64,000 bases of DNA. It comes from Veillonellaceae bacterium (GTDB taxonomy: Bacteria > Bacillota > Negativicutes > JAAYSF01). Shown piece after piece: positions 41,041 through 49,781 of this stretch; position 1 is the stretch's first letter; every line of letters begins with the position of its first letter. Both the position numbers and the translations under genes were made by a program. The notes beneath the pieces are model-generated. The model saw nothing but the letters and a program-made list of their open reading frames with translations. It searched no databases and was not told where the DNA came from. The DNA is taken from positions 1 to 64,000 of the forward strand of contig JAAYSF010000065.1 of NCBI GenBank assembly GCA_012523975.1, in the 5' to 3' direction.

Positions 41041-42096
41041 GTGGATAAATTACAACAATTTATCGAAAATATTAGACCGCTGGATGAAGCTGCTATGGAA
41101 AAAGCACAAATTCGGTTGAATAGTCTTACAAAACCATTAGGCAGCTTAGGAGACCTTGAATCTGTAGTTATTCAGACTGCCGGAGCCTTAAAAGTCATTC
41201 CCGATTCACTGAAAAAAGCCGTAGTTTTGATGGCTGCAGACCATGGTGTAGCCTGCGAGCAAGTGAGCGCCTACCCACAAGAAGTCACAGCTCAAATGGT
41301 TTTTAATTTTGTAAATGGCGGCGCTGGAATTAATGTATTAACTAAACATGCACAATCTGAACTGGTGTTGGTCGATGTTGGTGTAAAAATAGACTTACCG
41401 GCCAGCTTACCCATTCGCCATAACAAAATTCGCTACGGCACAAACAATATAAAATTTGGACCAGCTATGAACAGGGCGGACGCAATCGCCGCAATCCAAA
41501 CCGGTATCAGTGTCGCCATGTCACTAATAGATGAGGGAACTCAAATTATCGGACTTGGCGAAATGGGTATCGGAAATACCGCCGTTAGTTCAGCAGTAAC
41601 CAGCGTTCTTACCGGATATTCTTCTGCCGAAGTCACTGGTAAAGGTACTGGTCTTAGTGATAATCTATTGATGCATAAGATTAACATCATTCAGCAGGCC
41701 ATCAACGTCAATCGTCCTAATCCCGATGATGTTATTGATGTTCTGACAAAAATCGGCGGACTAGAAATAGCCGCCCTTACTGGCGTCGCGTTGGCAGGAG
41801 CTTATCGGCGCGTCTTAATTGTGATGGATGGTTTTATTGCCTCGACTGCGGCATATGCTGCTTATCGTCTTTGCCCGATTGTAAAAGACTATCTAATAGC
41901 AGCTCATCAATCGCCCGAACCCGGTCATAAAATAATTCTTCAGGAACTTGGCTTAAAGCCAATGCTTAATCTCCATATGTGTTTGGGTGAAGGAACTGGA
42001 GCAGCACTAGGTATGACATTACTTGATGCCGGACTAAAAGTTTTTAATGGAATGTCTACATTCGATCAAGCGAAGATTTCTTATATTACCGATTAA
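41041..42096 (+). CDS. cobT: Nicotinate-nucleotide:dimethylbenzimidazole phosphoribosyltransferase CobT
   Basis: CobT activates the lower-ligand base as its alpha-ribotide. The 351-residue product shows LTKPLGSLGDLE near 29-40, ADHGVACEQVSAYPQEVT, GLGEMGIGNT, and the catalytic glutamate region CLGEGTGAALGM near the C-terminus. GTG 41041 is the start. Only one CobT is present. Sporomusa strains making phenolic cobamides use a paired ArsA/ArsB instead, so the lower ligand here may be a benzimidazole, but this is inference. Confidence 0.94.
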   Translation: MDKLQQFIENIRPLDEAAMEKAQIRLNSLTKPLGSLGDLESVVIQTAGALKVIPDSLKKAVVLMAADHGVACEQVSAYPQEVTAQMVFNFVNGGAGINVLTKHAQSELVLVDVGVKIDLPASLPIRHNKIRYGTNNIKFGPAMNRADAIAAIQTGISVAMSLIDEGTQIIGLGEMGIGNTAVSSAVTSVLTGYSSAEVTGKGTGLSDNLLMHKINIIQQAINVNRPNPDDVIDVLTKIGGLEIAALTGVALAGAYRRVLIVMDGFIASTAAYAAYRLCPIVKDYLIAAHQSPEPGHKIILQELGLKPMLNLHMCLGEGTGAALGMTLLDAGLKVFNGMSTFDQAKISYITD

Positions 42097-42145
42097 GGTA
42101 ATCTCTTCAATCAAAAAATGGATTTCCTAAGACAGGGGAGAGCAA

Positions 42146-43042
42146 ATGGTAACAGTAAAAGCTCCTGGTTCTTGCGGAGAACTGGTACAAGGAACAATAG
42201 ATGGCGAAAATTTTTTAATAACCTGCCCTGTTAACATATTTTCTGAAGTTACAGTAATACCGTCAACACGACCTTCAGAGAAATATGATTATATTAAAGT
42301 GCGTACAGCTATTGCAAAAACATTACAATATCTCAATATTACGAATGTCCACTTCGATTTTCATATTAGTTCTCAATTACCAATTGGAAAAGGTATGGCA
42401 TCAAGCAGTGCCGACATAAGCTCAGCTTGCCAGGCTGTTGCTCTCTACCATGGTAAAACTCTAACACCTGCAGAATTAGCTGACATCGCGTTAGAAATCG
42501 AGCCAACTGACGCCATTTTTTACCCTGGGATACTCATGTTTGACCATGTAACAGGTCATACTCGGAAGTATTTAGGTACTCCGCCCGATATAGATATAGC
42601 TGTTTTTGATGTAGGTGGTGAAATAGACACCTTACACTTCAACCAACGCAATGATTTGCCGGTATTAAACAGGGAAAAGGAAAAAGATGTTAGACTCGCA
42701 CTTGATTTGGTAACAAAAGGTTTTGCTACCCATGATGTCAAACTAATCGGCCAAGGTGCGACAATTAGTGCTCTAGCTAACCAAAGTATCTTAATTAAGC
42801 CAAATCTCGAAGGTATTATAGATTTAAGTAAACATTTTAACGCTGCTGGGGTTAACGTTGCTCATAGCGGCTCAGTCTTAGGCGTGCTTTTTGATAGGAA
42901 TAGTAATAAAGATCTTATACCCTGTATTTCAGCTATCTGTAAAACTTACCCTGACGCAAAATATCTAAAAACAGTTAAAATTATCTCAGGCGGACTACAA
43001 ATATGGGAAGGTGATAGCAATAGGTGGGCTAAATGCTTTTGA
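42146..43042 (+). CDS. pduX: GHMP kinase, L-threonine kinase PduX-like
   Basis: PduX phosphorylates L-threonine, giving the substrate of CobD for the aminopropanol linker. The 298-residue protein begins with APGSCGELVQG, a PduX-type motif, followed by the GHMP ATP-binding loop PIGKGMASSSADISSA (about 84-99). The C-terminal AHSGSVLGVLFD fits too. Its location next to cobD supports threonine as the substrate. GGGGAG precedes ATG 42146, and the 3' end overlaps cobD by 32 bases. Confidence 0.9.
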   Translation: MVTVKAPGSCGELVQGTIDGENFLITCPVNIFSEVTVIPSTRPSEKYDYIKVRTAIAKTLQYLNITNVHFDFHISSQLPIGKGMASSSADISSACQAVALYHGKTLTPAELADIALEIEPTDAIFYPGILMFDHVTGHTRKYLGTPPDIDIAVFDVGGEIDTLHFNQRNDLPVLNREKEKDVRLALDLVTKGFATHDVKLIGQGATISALANQSILIKPNLEGIIDLSKHFNAAGVNVAHSGSVLGVLFDRNSNKDLIPCISAICKTYPDAKYLKTVKIISGGLQIWEGDSNRWAKCF

Positions 43043-44114
43043 ACATGGCGGTAATATCTATAATGCAGTCCGACGTGGTAGCAATGTAGCTAATATTCTC
43101 GACTTCAGTGCTAATATTAATCCGCTGGGTTTATCGGACAGCTTGCGTCAATCTCTGTTGGCTAATTTGGACAGAATAACAGCCTATCCTGATGCTGATG
43201 CTCATGATCTCAAAACAGCCATAAGCAGGTACTATGATGTCGATCGACGCTCAATCACAGCCGGGAATGGGGCAGTTGAATTATTATATGTATTATGCAA
43301 TACGGTACGGCCGCGGCAAGTTTTAGTGCCCGCTCCTACCTTTAGTGAGTATGAACGTGCTGCCCGCTCTTCCGGATCAGAAGTCAAACACTTATATCTA
43401 AATTCCCAAAATGACTTTCAAATTAACATTTATAATCTTATTTACGAGATACAGACTAATCCAGTCGATATTTTGTTTATTGGTAACCCGAATAACCCTA
43501 CAGGCACCATTATGAAAACCCAGGAGCTTGAGCCTATTATTCGAGCTGCACAGTTACGTAATACTTTTGTTGTTGTTGATGAATCCTTCCTTGATTTTTT
43601 AGTCGATGACACTCATTATACATGCCGCCGTTTACTACCGCTTTATCAAAATTTAATAATACTTCACTCGTTGACGAAGTTCTATGCCATTCCTGGACTA
43701 AGGCTAGGATTTGCCCTAGCGTCGCCCAAACTGACAAATCTCATGCATAAGGGAAAAGACCCTTGGAATGTCAATTCTCTAGCGCAGTGTGCAGGTGTAG
43801 CGGCACTGGCAGACCATGATTTTCGCCGTACCACTAAACAATTAATTAATCAGGCAAAAGATGATTTTTACGACCAAATTAAATTAATTTCATCACTTAG
43901 GCCTTACCAGCCTTCGGTAAACTTTATACTAGTCGATATTAGTAATACAAAGATGAAATCATATCAGTTACGTACACAATTGGCACAGCAAGATATCCTA
44001 ATTCGTGATTGCAGCAATTACCCTGGCCTTTCAGACTGCTATATCCGTCTAGCGGTGAAAAAATCTGATCAGAATAACCATTTACTAAGAGCCTTACAAA
44101 ATATATGTAGGTGA
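43011..44114 (+). CDS. cobD: L-threonine-O-3-phosphate decarboxylase CobD
   Basis: CobD is a PLP enzyme that makes (R)-1-amino-2-propanol O-2-phosphate. The 367-residue protein has the aminotransferase class I/II fold. Motifs are FSANINPLGLS near 29-39, GNGAVELLY, NPNNPTGT, VVDESFLDF and the PLP-lysine site LHSLTKFYAIPGLRLG. GTG 43011 with GGGAAGG upstream is the best start and lies within the end of pduX. cobC follows after 4 bases. Confidence 0.94.
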   Translation: MIAIGGLNAFEHGGNIYNAVRRGSNVANILDFSANINPLGLSDSLRQSLLANLDRITAYPDADAHDLKTAISRYYDVDRRSITAGNGAVELLYVLCNTVRPRQVLVPAPTFSEYERAARSSGSEVKHLYLNSQNDFQINIYNLIYEIQTNPVDILFIGNPNNPTGTIMKTQELEPIIRAAQLRNTFVVVDESFLDFLVDDTHYTCRRLLPLYQNLIILHSLTKFYAIPGLRLGFALASPKLTNLMHKGKDPWNVNSLAQCAGVAALADHDFRRTTKQLINQAKDDFYDQIKLISSLRPYQPSVNFILVDISNTKMKSYQLRTQLAQQDILIRDCSNYPGLSDCYIRLAVKKSDQNNHLLRALQNICR

Positions 44115-44118
44115 TTAT

Positions 44119-44730
44119 ATGACAAAAATAATCTTAGTACGGCACGGACAAACGCTGTGGAATGTAGAAATGAAATATCAAGGGCAAACCGATATAGCGC
44201 TAACTGAAAAAGGCCTGGAACAGGCACAAATGGTTGCAAAAAGACTGGCTAACGAATCTATTTCGGCGATATACTCAAGTGACTTAAGTCGCGCTTTCGC
44301 GACCGCTGAAATAATAGCCGCGAAGCACAATCTGCAAGTAATCGGTGTACCAGAGCTGCGTGAAATTAGTTTCGGCGACTGGGAAGGCCTTACCTATACT
44401 AATATAAATTCAGGATGGCCGCAGATTATGGATAAGCTTTTTACCTGTCCGGATGAAGTGACTATTCCCGGAGGAGAATCTTTCCCGCAGCTGAGAGAAC
44501 GTGCCTCAAAAGCATTAGCTAAAATAGCCGCAAATCACAAAGACCAAAATATTGTAGTAGTTGCCCATGGTGGTACCATCCGTACCCTCATCTGTGCTGC
44601 CCTTAATATCCATCTTAACTATGTTTGGAATATCAGGCAGGATAATACAGCAGTCAGCATTCTTGACTACTACGATAATCGTATCATGGTTTCTTTACTC
44701 AACGATACTAGTCACTTAAACGATAGATAA
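44119..44730 (+). CDS. cobC: Alpha-ribazole phosphatase CobC (histidine phosphatase family)
   Basis: CobC removes the phosphate from alpha-ribazole phosphate or the cobalamin phosphate. The 203-residue protein has the catalytic RHGQTLWN (about 7-14), the DLSRAFATAEII segment, the EISFGDWEGL motif and the second histidine in VVAHGGTIRTL. Motifs alone do not separate it from other phosphoglycerate-mutase-like phosphatases; its place at the end of the cobalamin operon decides the call. No clear terminator follows. Confidence 0.88.
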   Translation: MTKIILVRHGQTLWNVEMKYQGQTDIALTEKGLEQAQMVAKRLANESISAIYSSDLSRAFATAEIIAAKHNLQVIGVPELREISFGDWEGLTYTNINSGWPQIMDKLFTCPDEVTIPGGESFPQLRERASKALAKIAANHKDQNIVVVAHGGTIRTLICAALNIHLNYVWNIRQDNTAVSILDYYDNRIMVSLLNDTSHLNDR

Positions 44731-44857
44731 CCACTTTAAGCCTTGGACAAATTTTCGGCTAAATTGGCGTAAATACTCGTTACAGAATAAAAATGTCATT
44801 TTTCCCTGTTTAACTCATATACTATAAAGTACTGCAAAAATAGGGAAGGTGATATTC

Positions 44858-45058
44858 TTGACTCTGCTGGAAATAATACTTTCGATGGCGACTATAGTGC
44901 TTGCTATACAGATACTTATCTTACAGCATCATTATACTAACAAACTATCTGAGTTAACGATTTTATTAAATGATATGTTGGACGTGCTAGATGGCGGAAA
45001 GCTTAGTCCGGAGCATTTGGATAAAATAAGGCTGAAAATATTCAACAGCTCACAGTAA
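44858..45058 (+). CDS. Small single-pass membrane protein
   Basis: I do not recognise this 66-residue protein. It has one hydrophobic helix (about residues 2-24, IILSMATIVLAIQILIL), a short basic HHYTNK turn and a C-terminal amphipathic region ending SPEHLDKIRLKIFNSSQ. TTG 44858 is spaced correctly from GGGAAGGTGAT. An in-frame GTG at 44849 is possible but overlaps that site. It precedes the radical SAM gene by 33 bases and may share its transcript. Confidence 0.55.
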   Translation: MTLLEIILSMATIVLAIQILILQHHYTNKLSELTILLNDMLDVLDGGKLSPEHLDKIRLKIFNSSQ

Positions 45059-45091
45059 AGTGGGCTGTTGCTCTAACTGGAGTGAAAACTA

Positions 45092-46831
45092 TTGTCTTGG
45101 AATCTAAAAGAGAAACTGCAACAAATTCTTTCGCAGGAAAGCGGTACTACCGTGTATGCCCCTGGAGCGCGCAATCGGTTTGCTTTCGTTTATCCAAATA
45201 CGTACCATGTTGGCATGTCAAATCTCGGCCTGCATATTGTCTACCAGCAGATTAATTCACGCAGTGATACAGCTTGTGAGCGCGTCTTCATGCCGGAAAA
45301 AAAACTTGAACAAGAGTATCGGCGCACCAATACTCCGCTTATGTCTATTGAAAACCAGCTTCCGCTTTATGAGTTTCCGCTTATCGGCTTTTCTCTGACC
45401 TTTGAAATGGATTACTTTAATTTTCTCGCTATTTTAGAACTTGGTAAGGTTACCTTAAAATCCGCTGATCGTGGTGAAGGCGACCCAATTATTATTGCTG
45501 GAGGGCCTTGCGCAACTTTTAATCCCGAGCCAATGGCAGATTTTGTCGACGTGTTTGTAATAGGGGAAGGTGAGGAGGTCATTCACGACCTCTTAGATAC
45601 ATACTATGACTGCCAAAATCGGGGAATAACCCGTGAAAGCACTCTGCTTGAACTCGCCAATATTGCCGGACTTTATGTTCCAAGGTTTTATCAGCCAGTT
45701 TACAAAGATGACGGTTCTATTCAAGAAATACACCGGATGGCCGATGTACCCAAAACAATTCGCCGTCGTTGGGTAGCCGACCTAAATAAATACGAGGCTC
45801 ATTCCGTTATTGTTACATCCCATACTGAGTTTAAAAATATGTTTTTAATTGAAGTTGCCCGCGGCTGCGGTAGACATTGTCGTTTTTGTATGGCGGGCTA
45901 CTGTTTTCGCGAACCCCGAGTTAGATCCCTCGAAAGGCTTAAAAAATCAATCTTATTAGCTAAGCACTATCATGCTAAGATTGGGCTTATGGGAGCGGCA
46001 ATCTCGGATTACCCTGAGATTGATAAGCTATGCACATCAATTATCAGCCAAAATATGGGCTTTTCAGTTGCATCACTCCGTGCCGATTCATTGACGCAAA
46101 GCTTGGTAGACGGCTTAGCAAAAAGCGGACAAAAGACTGTTACGCTTGCCCCAGAGGCCGGAAGTATCAGAATGCGCCATATCATTAACAAAACCATCTC
46201 TGATGAAGACTTATTCAATTCGGTTGAAATGTCTATCAAGGCTGGCATTCCAAACATTCGCCTTTATATTATGGTCGGACTTCCATTTGAACAGCAGGAA
46301 GATATTGATGCCATTGTAGTAATGGCCGACAATATAAAAAAACATATGGAACTGCAAGGCAGCAAAGGTAAGTTAACACTAAGTGTTAACCCTTTTATTC
46401 CAAAGCCTTTTACGCCCTTTCAATGGCTTCCAATGGCAACCCCTGCCGAAGTCGAGGACAAGTTTAAATATCTTACAGCACAGTTTAAAGCTAGAAAAAA
46501 CATAGAGTTACTTCTAGAGTCTACCAAGGAATCGTATATTCAAGGCATTCTAGCGCGTGGTGATAGAAGATTAGCCCAGGTTTTGCTTGAAGCCCATAAA
46601 AATGGCGGCAGTAAGGCTTTTAAAAAAGCTTTGCGAAACTACGGACTGTCCGAAGAGTTTTATTTGTCAGGCAGATTAGATCGAACCGATACGTTACTGC
46701 CTTGGCAGCACCTTGATATGGCTTTTGATTCCAAATATCTATTGCATGAACTTGACAAAGCCCGCCAAGAACAGTTTACTGCCCCTTGTACTAAAGGCTG
46801 CACTCGTTGTGGTGTTTGTAAAAACTCGTAA
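45092..46831 (+). CDS. Radical SAM protein, TIGR03960-like, with N-terminal B12-binding-type domain
   Basis: This is a 579-residue radical SAM enzyme of unknown reaction. The N-terminal 200 residues (YPNTYHVGMSNLGLHIVY, IGFSLTFEMDYFN, IIAGGPCATFNPEP, VIGEGEEV) look like the B12-binding-domain variant of this family. The cluster motif CGRHCRFC lies near residues 260-267. ARGCG precedes it, and a C-terminal CTKGCTRCGVC could hold another metal. TTG 45092 gives MSWNLKEKLQ with GGAG upstream. In other Firmicutes it sits near TIGR03936 and rng/rplU, which are absent here. pgeF starts 9 bases downstream. Confidence 0.82.
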   Translation: MSWNLKEKLQQILSQESGTTVYAPGARNRFAFVYPNTYHVGMSNLGLHIVYQQINSRSDTACERVFMPEKKLEQEYRRTNTPLMSIENQLPLYEFPLIGFSLTFEMDYFNFLAILELGKVTLKSADRGEGDPIIIAGGPCATFNPEPMADFVDVFVIGEGEEVIHDLLDTYYDCQNRGITRESTLLELANIAGLYVPRFYQPVYKDDGSIQEIHRMADVPKTIRRRWVADLNKYEAHSVIVTSHTEFKNMFLIEVARGCGRHCRFCMAGYCFREPRVRSLERLKKSILLAKHYHAKIGLMGAAISDYPEIDKLCTSIISQNMGFSVASLRADSLTQSLVDGLAKSGQKTVTLAPEAGSIRMRHIINKTISDEDLFNSVEMSIKAGIPNIRLYIMVGLPFEQQEDIDAIVVMADNIKKHMELQGSKGKLTLSVNPFIPKPFTPFQWLPMATPAEVEDKFKYLTAQFKARKNIELLLESTKESYIQGILARGDRRLAQVLLEAHKNGGSKAFKKALRNYGLSEEFYLSGRLDRTDTLLPWQHLDMAFDSKYLLHELDKARQEQFTAPCTKGCTRCGVCKNS

Positions 46832-46840
46832 GGAGGAATT

Positions 46841-47656
46841 ATGAACGATTTTTTTATCGATAAATCTGAGAACGGCGTTAAGTATGGCTTGTTTAGTCAT
46901 TTTTGCCGCCTCCACGTCAAGCATGGCATATCAACTCGGATTGGGGGCATGAGCCGTCCACCATATTCAGAGCTTAATTTAGGTCTGCATACCGGCGATA
47001 ACCAGCATGATGTTATTTACAACAGACTGCTTTTCTGCGAGGCAGCGGGAGTTGTTTTTGACAAAGTAGTTACCGCACAGCAAACTCATGGCGATAATAT
47101 TGCGATAGTTTCGCATGTTGATATGGGTAAAGGACATGCATCTTATGACCAGTCAATAGAAGATACTGACGCTTTGATTACTAATATTCCGAATATACCA
47201 CTGATGTTGTTTTATGCTGATTGTGTACCAGTACTAATTGTTGACCCAATCCGAAATGTTGTAGCTGTATGTCATGCTGGCTGGAAAGGGACAGTGGCAA
47301 AGATTGCCCAAAAAACTATTCTGAAGATGGCCTCCCAATTCCAAACAATTCCCTCGGATTGCTTAGTTGGCATAGGTCCTTCGATTGGAGCCTGCTGTTA
47401 CGAAGTCGACCAAAATGTAATTATTAAACTTATGCAAAATTTTAAATCTTGGAAGCAGCTTGTAAAACAAACAAGCGAAACTCATTGGAAACTTGATTTA
47501 TGGATGGCTAATAAAATTCAGCTTGAAGAGATAGGTGTAAAAAGCCCCAATATTGTTATCAGCGGTATGTGTACATCCTGTAATACTAGCTTGTTTTACT
47601 CCCACCGCGCCGAACATGGCCTGACTGGTCGATTAGGCGCTGTTATCTCATTATAA
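46841..47656 (+). CDS. pgeF: Peptidoglycan editing factor PgeF (laccase-domain, YlmD/YfiH)
   Basis: PgeF hydrolyses misincorporated stem-peptide residues in peptidoglycan precursors; older annotations call it a polyphenol oxidase. The 271-residue protein has HGISTRIGGMSRPPYSELNL, TAQQTHGDNI, YADCVPVLIVDP, VCHAGWKGTV and GIGPSIGACCYEV, covering the His/Cys metal site. It is the first gene of the conserved division cluster, in the position of B. subtilis ylmD. AAGGAGG precedes ATG 46841, and a terminator follows. Confidence 0.93.
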   Translation: MNDFFIDKSENGVKYGLFSHFCRLHVKHGISTRIGGMSRPPYSELNLGLHTGDNQHDVIYNRLLFCEAAGVVFDKVVTAQQTHGDNIAIVSHVDMGKGHASYDQSIEDTDALITNIPNIPLMLFYADCVPVLIVDPIRNVVAVCHAGWKGTVAKIAQKTILKMASQFQTIPSDCLVGIGPSIGACCYEVDQNVIIKLMQNFKSWKQLVKQTSETHWKLDLWMANKIQLEEIGVKSPNIVISGMCTSCNTSLFYSHRAEHGLTGRLGAVISL

Positions 47657-47669
47657 AACGTTATTTTTG

Positions 47670-47697
47670 AATAAGGCCGGAAGGGTCTTATTTTTTT
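47670..47697 (+). terminator. Terminator after pgeF
   Basis: AATAAGGCC pairs with GGTCTTATT (one G-U pair) around a 5-base loop, followed by a T run. It lies 13 bases after the pgeF stop. Confidence 0.75.
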
Positions 47698-47754
47698 AGG
47701 ACCAATTATATATTTTTTGCCATGAAGGAAAGACTACTAGAGGAAAATTATGTT

Positions 47755-47766
47755 TATTCGCGAATA
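47755..47766. repeat. 12-bp perfect palindrome before yggS
   Basis: TATTCGCGAATA is self-complementary and lies 24 bases before the yggS start, just upstream of its GGAGG (47775-47779). It may be an operator; there is no T-run. A five-codon ATG frame (47749, SD-like AGAGGA) ends within it. Confidence 0.3.
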
Positions 47767-47790
47767 GAAAATGTGGAGGATTGACTTATA

Positions 47791-48486
47791 GTGATAACGA
47801 ACACATTACAAAACGTTTTACATAATATCAATGCCGCTATAAATAGGAGAGTCGGCGATTTTATAACAGGTCAGCACGTAAAACTGGTCGCTGTAACTAA
47901 AAATCACCCAGTTTCTACTATTAAGCAAGCTGTTGTAGCTGGAGTTTCATCAATCGGCGAAAACCGTGTCCAAGAGGCATTAAGCAAGCACCCCTTGCTA
48001 GACCAAAGCCTTGAATGGCACTTAATTGGTCATTTACAGACAAATAAGGTAAGACAAGCTGTCCCACTATTTGATTTAATCCATTCAGTTGATAGTGAGC
48101 GCTTAGCTGTAGAAATTAATCGGGTAGCCCAAAAGTCAAACAAGATACAGAATGTTCTGATTCAAGTTAATGTTGCTAATGAAGAAACAAAATTTGGCCT
48201 GCCAACTGAAAAAACCCATGAGATGGCAAGATTAATTTCTACTTTAGAGAATTTGAAACTCTGCGGCCTTATGACAATAGCGCCGTTTTATGAAAATGCC
48301 GAATCCGCTCGGCCTATTTTTCGGGAAATGTACAATTTATATAAGGAACTTGCCCTTCTTAATCTGCCAAATACTGAAATTAAATGGCTTTCAATGGGAA
48401 TGACCAATGATTATACCATTGCTATTGAGGAAGGGGCCAATCTTGTTAGAATTGGAACCGCAATATTTGGAAATCGTGAATACTAA
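47791..48486 (+). CDS. yggS: YggS/YlmE-family PLP homeostasis protein
   Basis: This is a PLP-binding protein without known catalytic activity that balances vitamin B6 and amino-acid pools. The 231-residue product shows LVAVTKNHPVSTIKQAV with the PLP lysine (near residue 33), GENRVQEAL, EWHLIGHLQTNKVR, IQVNVANEETKFG and the C-terminal LSMGMTNDY. GTG 47791 lies 11 bases after GGAGG. It occupies the ylmE position, directly before sepF. Confidence 0.93.
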   Translation: MITNTLQNVLHNINAAINRRVGDFITGQHVKLVAVTKNHPVSTIKQAVVAGVSSIGENRVQEALSKHPLLDQSLEWHLIGHLQTNKVRQAVPLFDLIHSVDSERLAVEINRVAQKSNKIQNVLIQVNVANEETKFGLPTEKTHEMARLISTLENLKLCGLMTIAPFYENAESARPIFREMYNLYKELALLNLPNTEIKWLSMGMTNDYTIAIEEGANLVRIGTAIFGNREY

Positions 48487-48502
48487 GGGAGGACGATGAA
48501 AA

Positions 48503-48946
48503 GTGAAATTTATGGAAAAGGTTTGGGGCAGCTTAGGTCTCTTTGAATCTGTAGAGGTAGAAGAAGAGCAAAAACCTAGAGTTGAAGAAATAGACACTAA
48601 ATCCAAGAAAGGCAATGCCACTAGTCTGAATAATGTAGTCAACTTGGCCACATCGCAGAAGCAGATGAAGGTCATGGTTGTAGAGCCGCTATCCTTTGAT
48701 GATGCTCAGCATATAGCGGATTATCTAAAAAGCCGTAAGCCAGCAGTAGTTAACTTTGAAAATACTGAAAAAGAAGTTGCCAAACGAATGATTGATTTTA
48801 TCAGTGGTACAACCTATGCACTGGGTGGAACCATTCAAAAGATCGGGAATAATATTTTTTTATGCGCACCAAACAATGTTGATGTCGCCTACAGTCCGCA
48901 TGAAGAAGGAACCGACAAGGCTATATTGCCTTGGAATTCCAAGTAG
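48503..48946 (+). CDS. sepF: Cell division protein SepF
   Basis: SepF bundles FtsZ filaments and tethers them to the membrane. The 147-residue protein has an amphipathic membrane-binding start (MKFMEKVWGSLGLF), a charged linker and the C-terminal SepF domain (MVVEPLSFDDAQHIADYLKS, VNFENTEKEVAKRMIDFISG, GTIQKIGNNIFL). GTG 48503 lies downstream of GGGAGG. The gene is in the ylmF position. Confidence 0.93.
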   Translation: MKFMEKVWGSLGLFESVEVEEEQKPRVEEIDTKSKKGNATSLNNVVNLATSQKQMKVMVVEPLSFDDAQHIADYLKSRKPAVVNFENTEKEVAKRMIDFISGTTYALGGTIQKIGNNIFLCAPNNVDVAYSPHEEGTDKAILPWNSK

Positions 48947-48967
48947 GCGAAGCTCAGGAGGAAGACG

Positions 48968-49780
48968 ATGCTTAACAGTAAACGAATTGGGTTCATTGGC
49001 GGAGGAGCAATGGCTGAAGCAATTATTACAGGCCTATTAAACTCCGGTTTAGGCAAATCCGCTAATATTATGGTAAGTGACATATCACATTCTAGGCTTG
49101 AGTATTTGAGTAAAAAATTTAGCATAACCACCGCTTATGATAATCAACAAATTGCAGAACAGTCAGAAATTCTATTTTTAGCAGTAAAACCCCAGGTTTT
49201 AGATAGTGTTATTACTCCGCTAAAATCGGCTGTATCACAATCAACACTAGTCTTATCAATCGCCGCTGGTGTAAGTATTGCAAAGCTTGAGAAATACCTA
49301 CCCAGCATACCTATTATTCGTGTGATGCCTAATACTCCCCTTGCCGTTGGCGAGGGCATGTCCGCCATTTCCCTTGGCAAACATGCCTCTACAGCTGATG
49401 GTGAGGTTGCAATGCAAATCTTTTCGGCATCAGGCAAAGCTGTTGTTGTTGATGAATCACTGTTGGACGCTGTTACAGGCTTGTCCGGAAGCGGTCCTGG
49501 TTACGGCTTTGTTATTATTGATGCGTTGGCTGACGCAGGTGTAAAAGTAGGTCTTTCACGTCAAGCTGCCATAATGTTGGCGGCACAGACTCTTTTAGGG
49601 ACAGCCAAAATGGTGCTTGAAACAGGCGAGCATCCGGCTAAACTGCGTGACATGGTTGCATCGCCAGCCGGAACAACTATTTCCGGCATCCATGTTTTGG
49701 AGCAACGTGGCGTTAGAGCTGCGCTTATTGATGCTGTCATAGCAGCATCTGAACGCTCAGCTGAAATGGGGAAACGCTAG
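48968..49780 (+). CDS. proC: Pyrroline-5-carboxylate reductase
   Basis: ProC reduces pyrroline-5-carboxylate to proline. The 270-residue protein has the NAD(P) motif IGFIGGGAMAEAII near 6-19, VIRVMPNTPLAVGEGMSA, and the substrate region LSGSGPGYGFVIIDALADAGV, ending with MVASPAGTTISG. GGAGG precedes ATG 48968. It stands where B. subtilis has ylmG (YggT) in the division cluster, between sepF and ylmH. Confidence 0.95.
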   Translation: MLNSKRIGFIGGGAMAEAIITGLLNSGLGKSANIMVSDISHSRLEYLSKKFSITTAYDNQQIAEQSEILFLAVKPQVLDSVITPLKSAVSQSTLVLSIAAGVSIAKLEKYLPSIPIIRVMPNTPLAVGEGMSAISLGKHASTADGEVAMQIFSASGKAVVVDESLLDAVTGLSGSGPGYGFVIIDALADAGVKVGLSRQAAIMLAAQTLLGTAKMVLETGEHPAKLRDMVASPAGTTISGIHVLEQRGVRAALIDAVIAASERSAEMGKR

Positions 49781-49781
49781 C

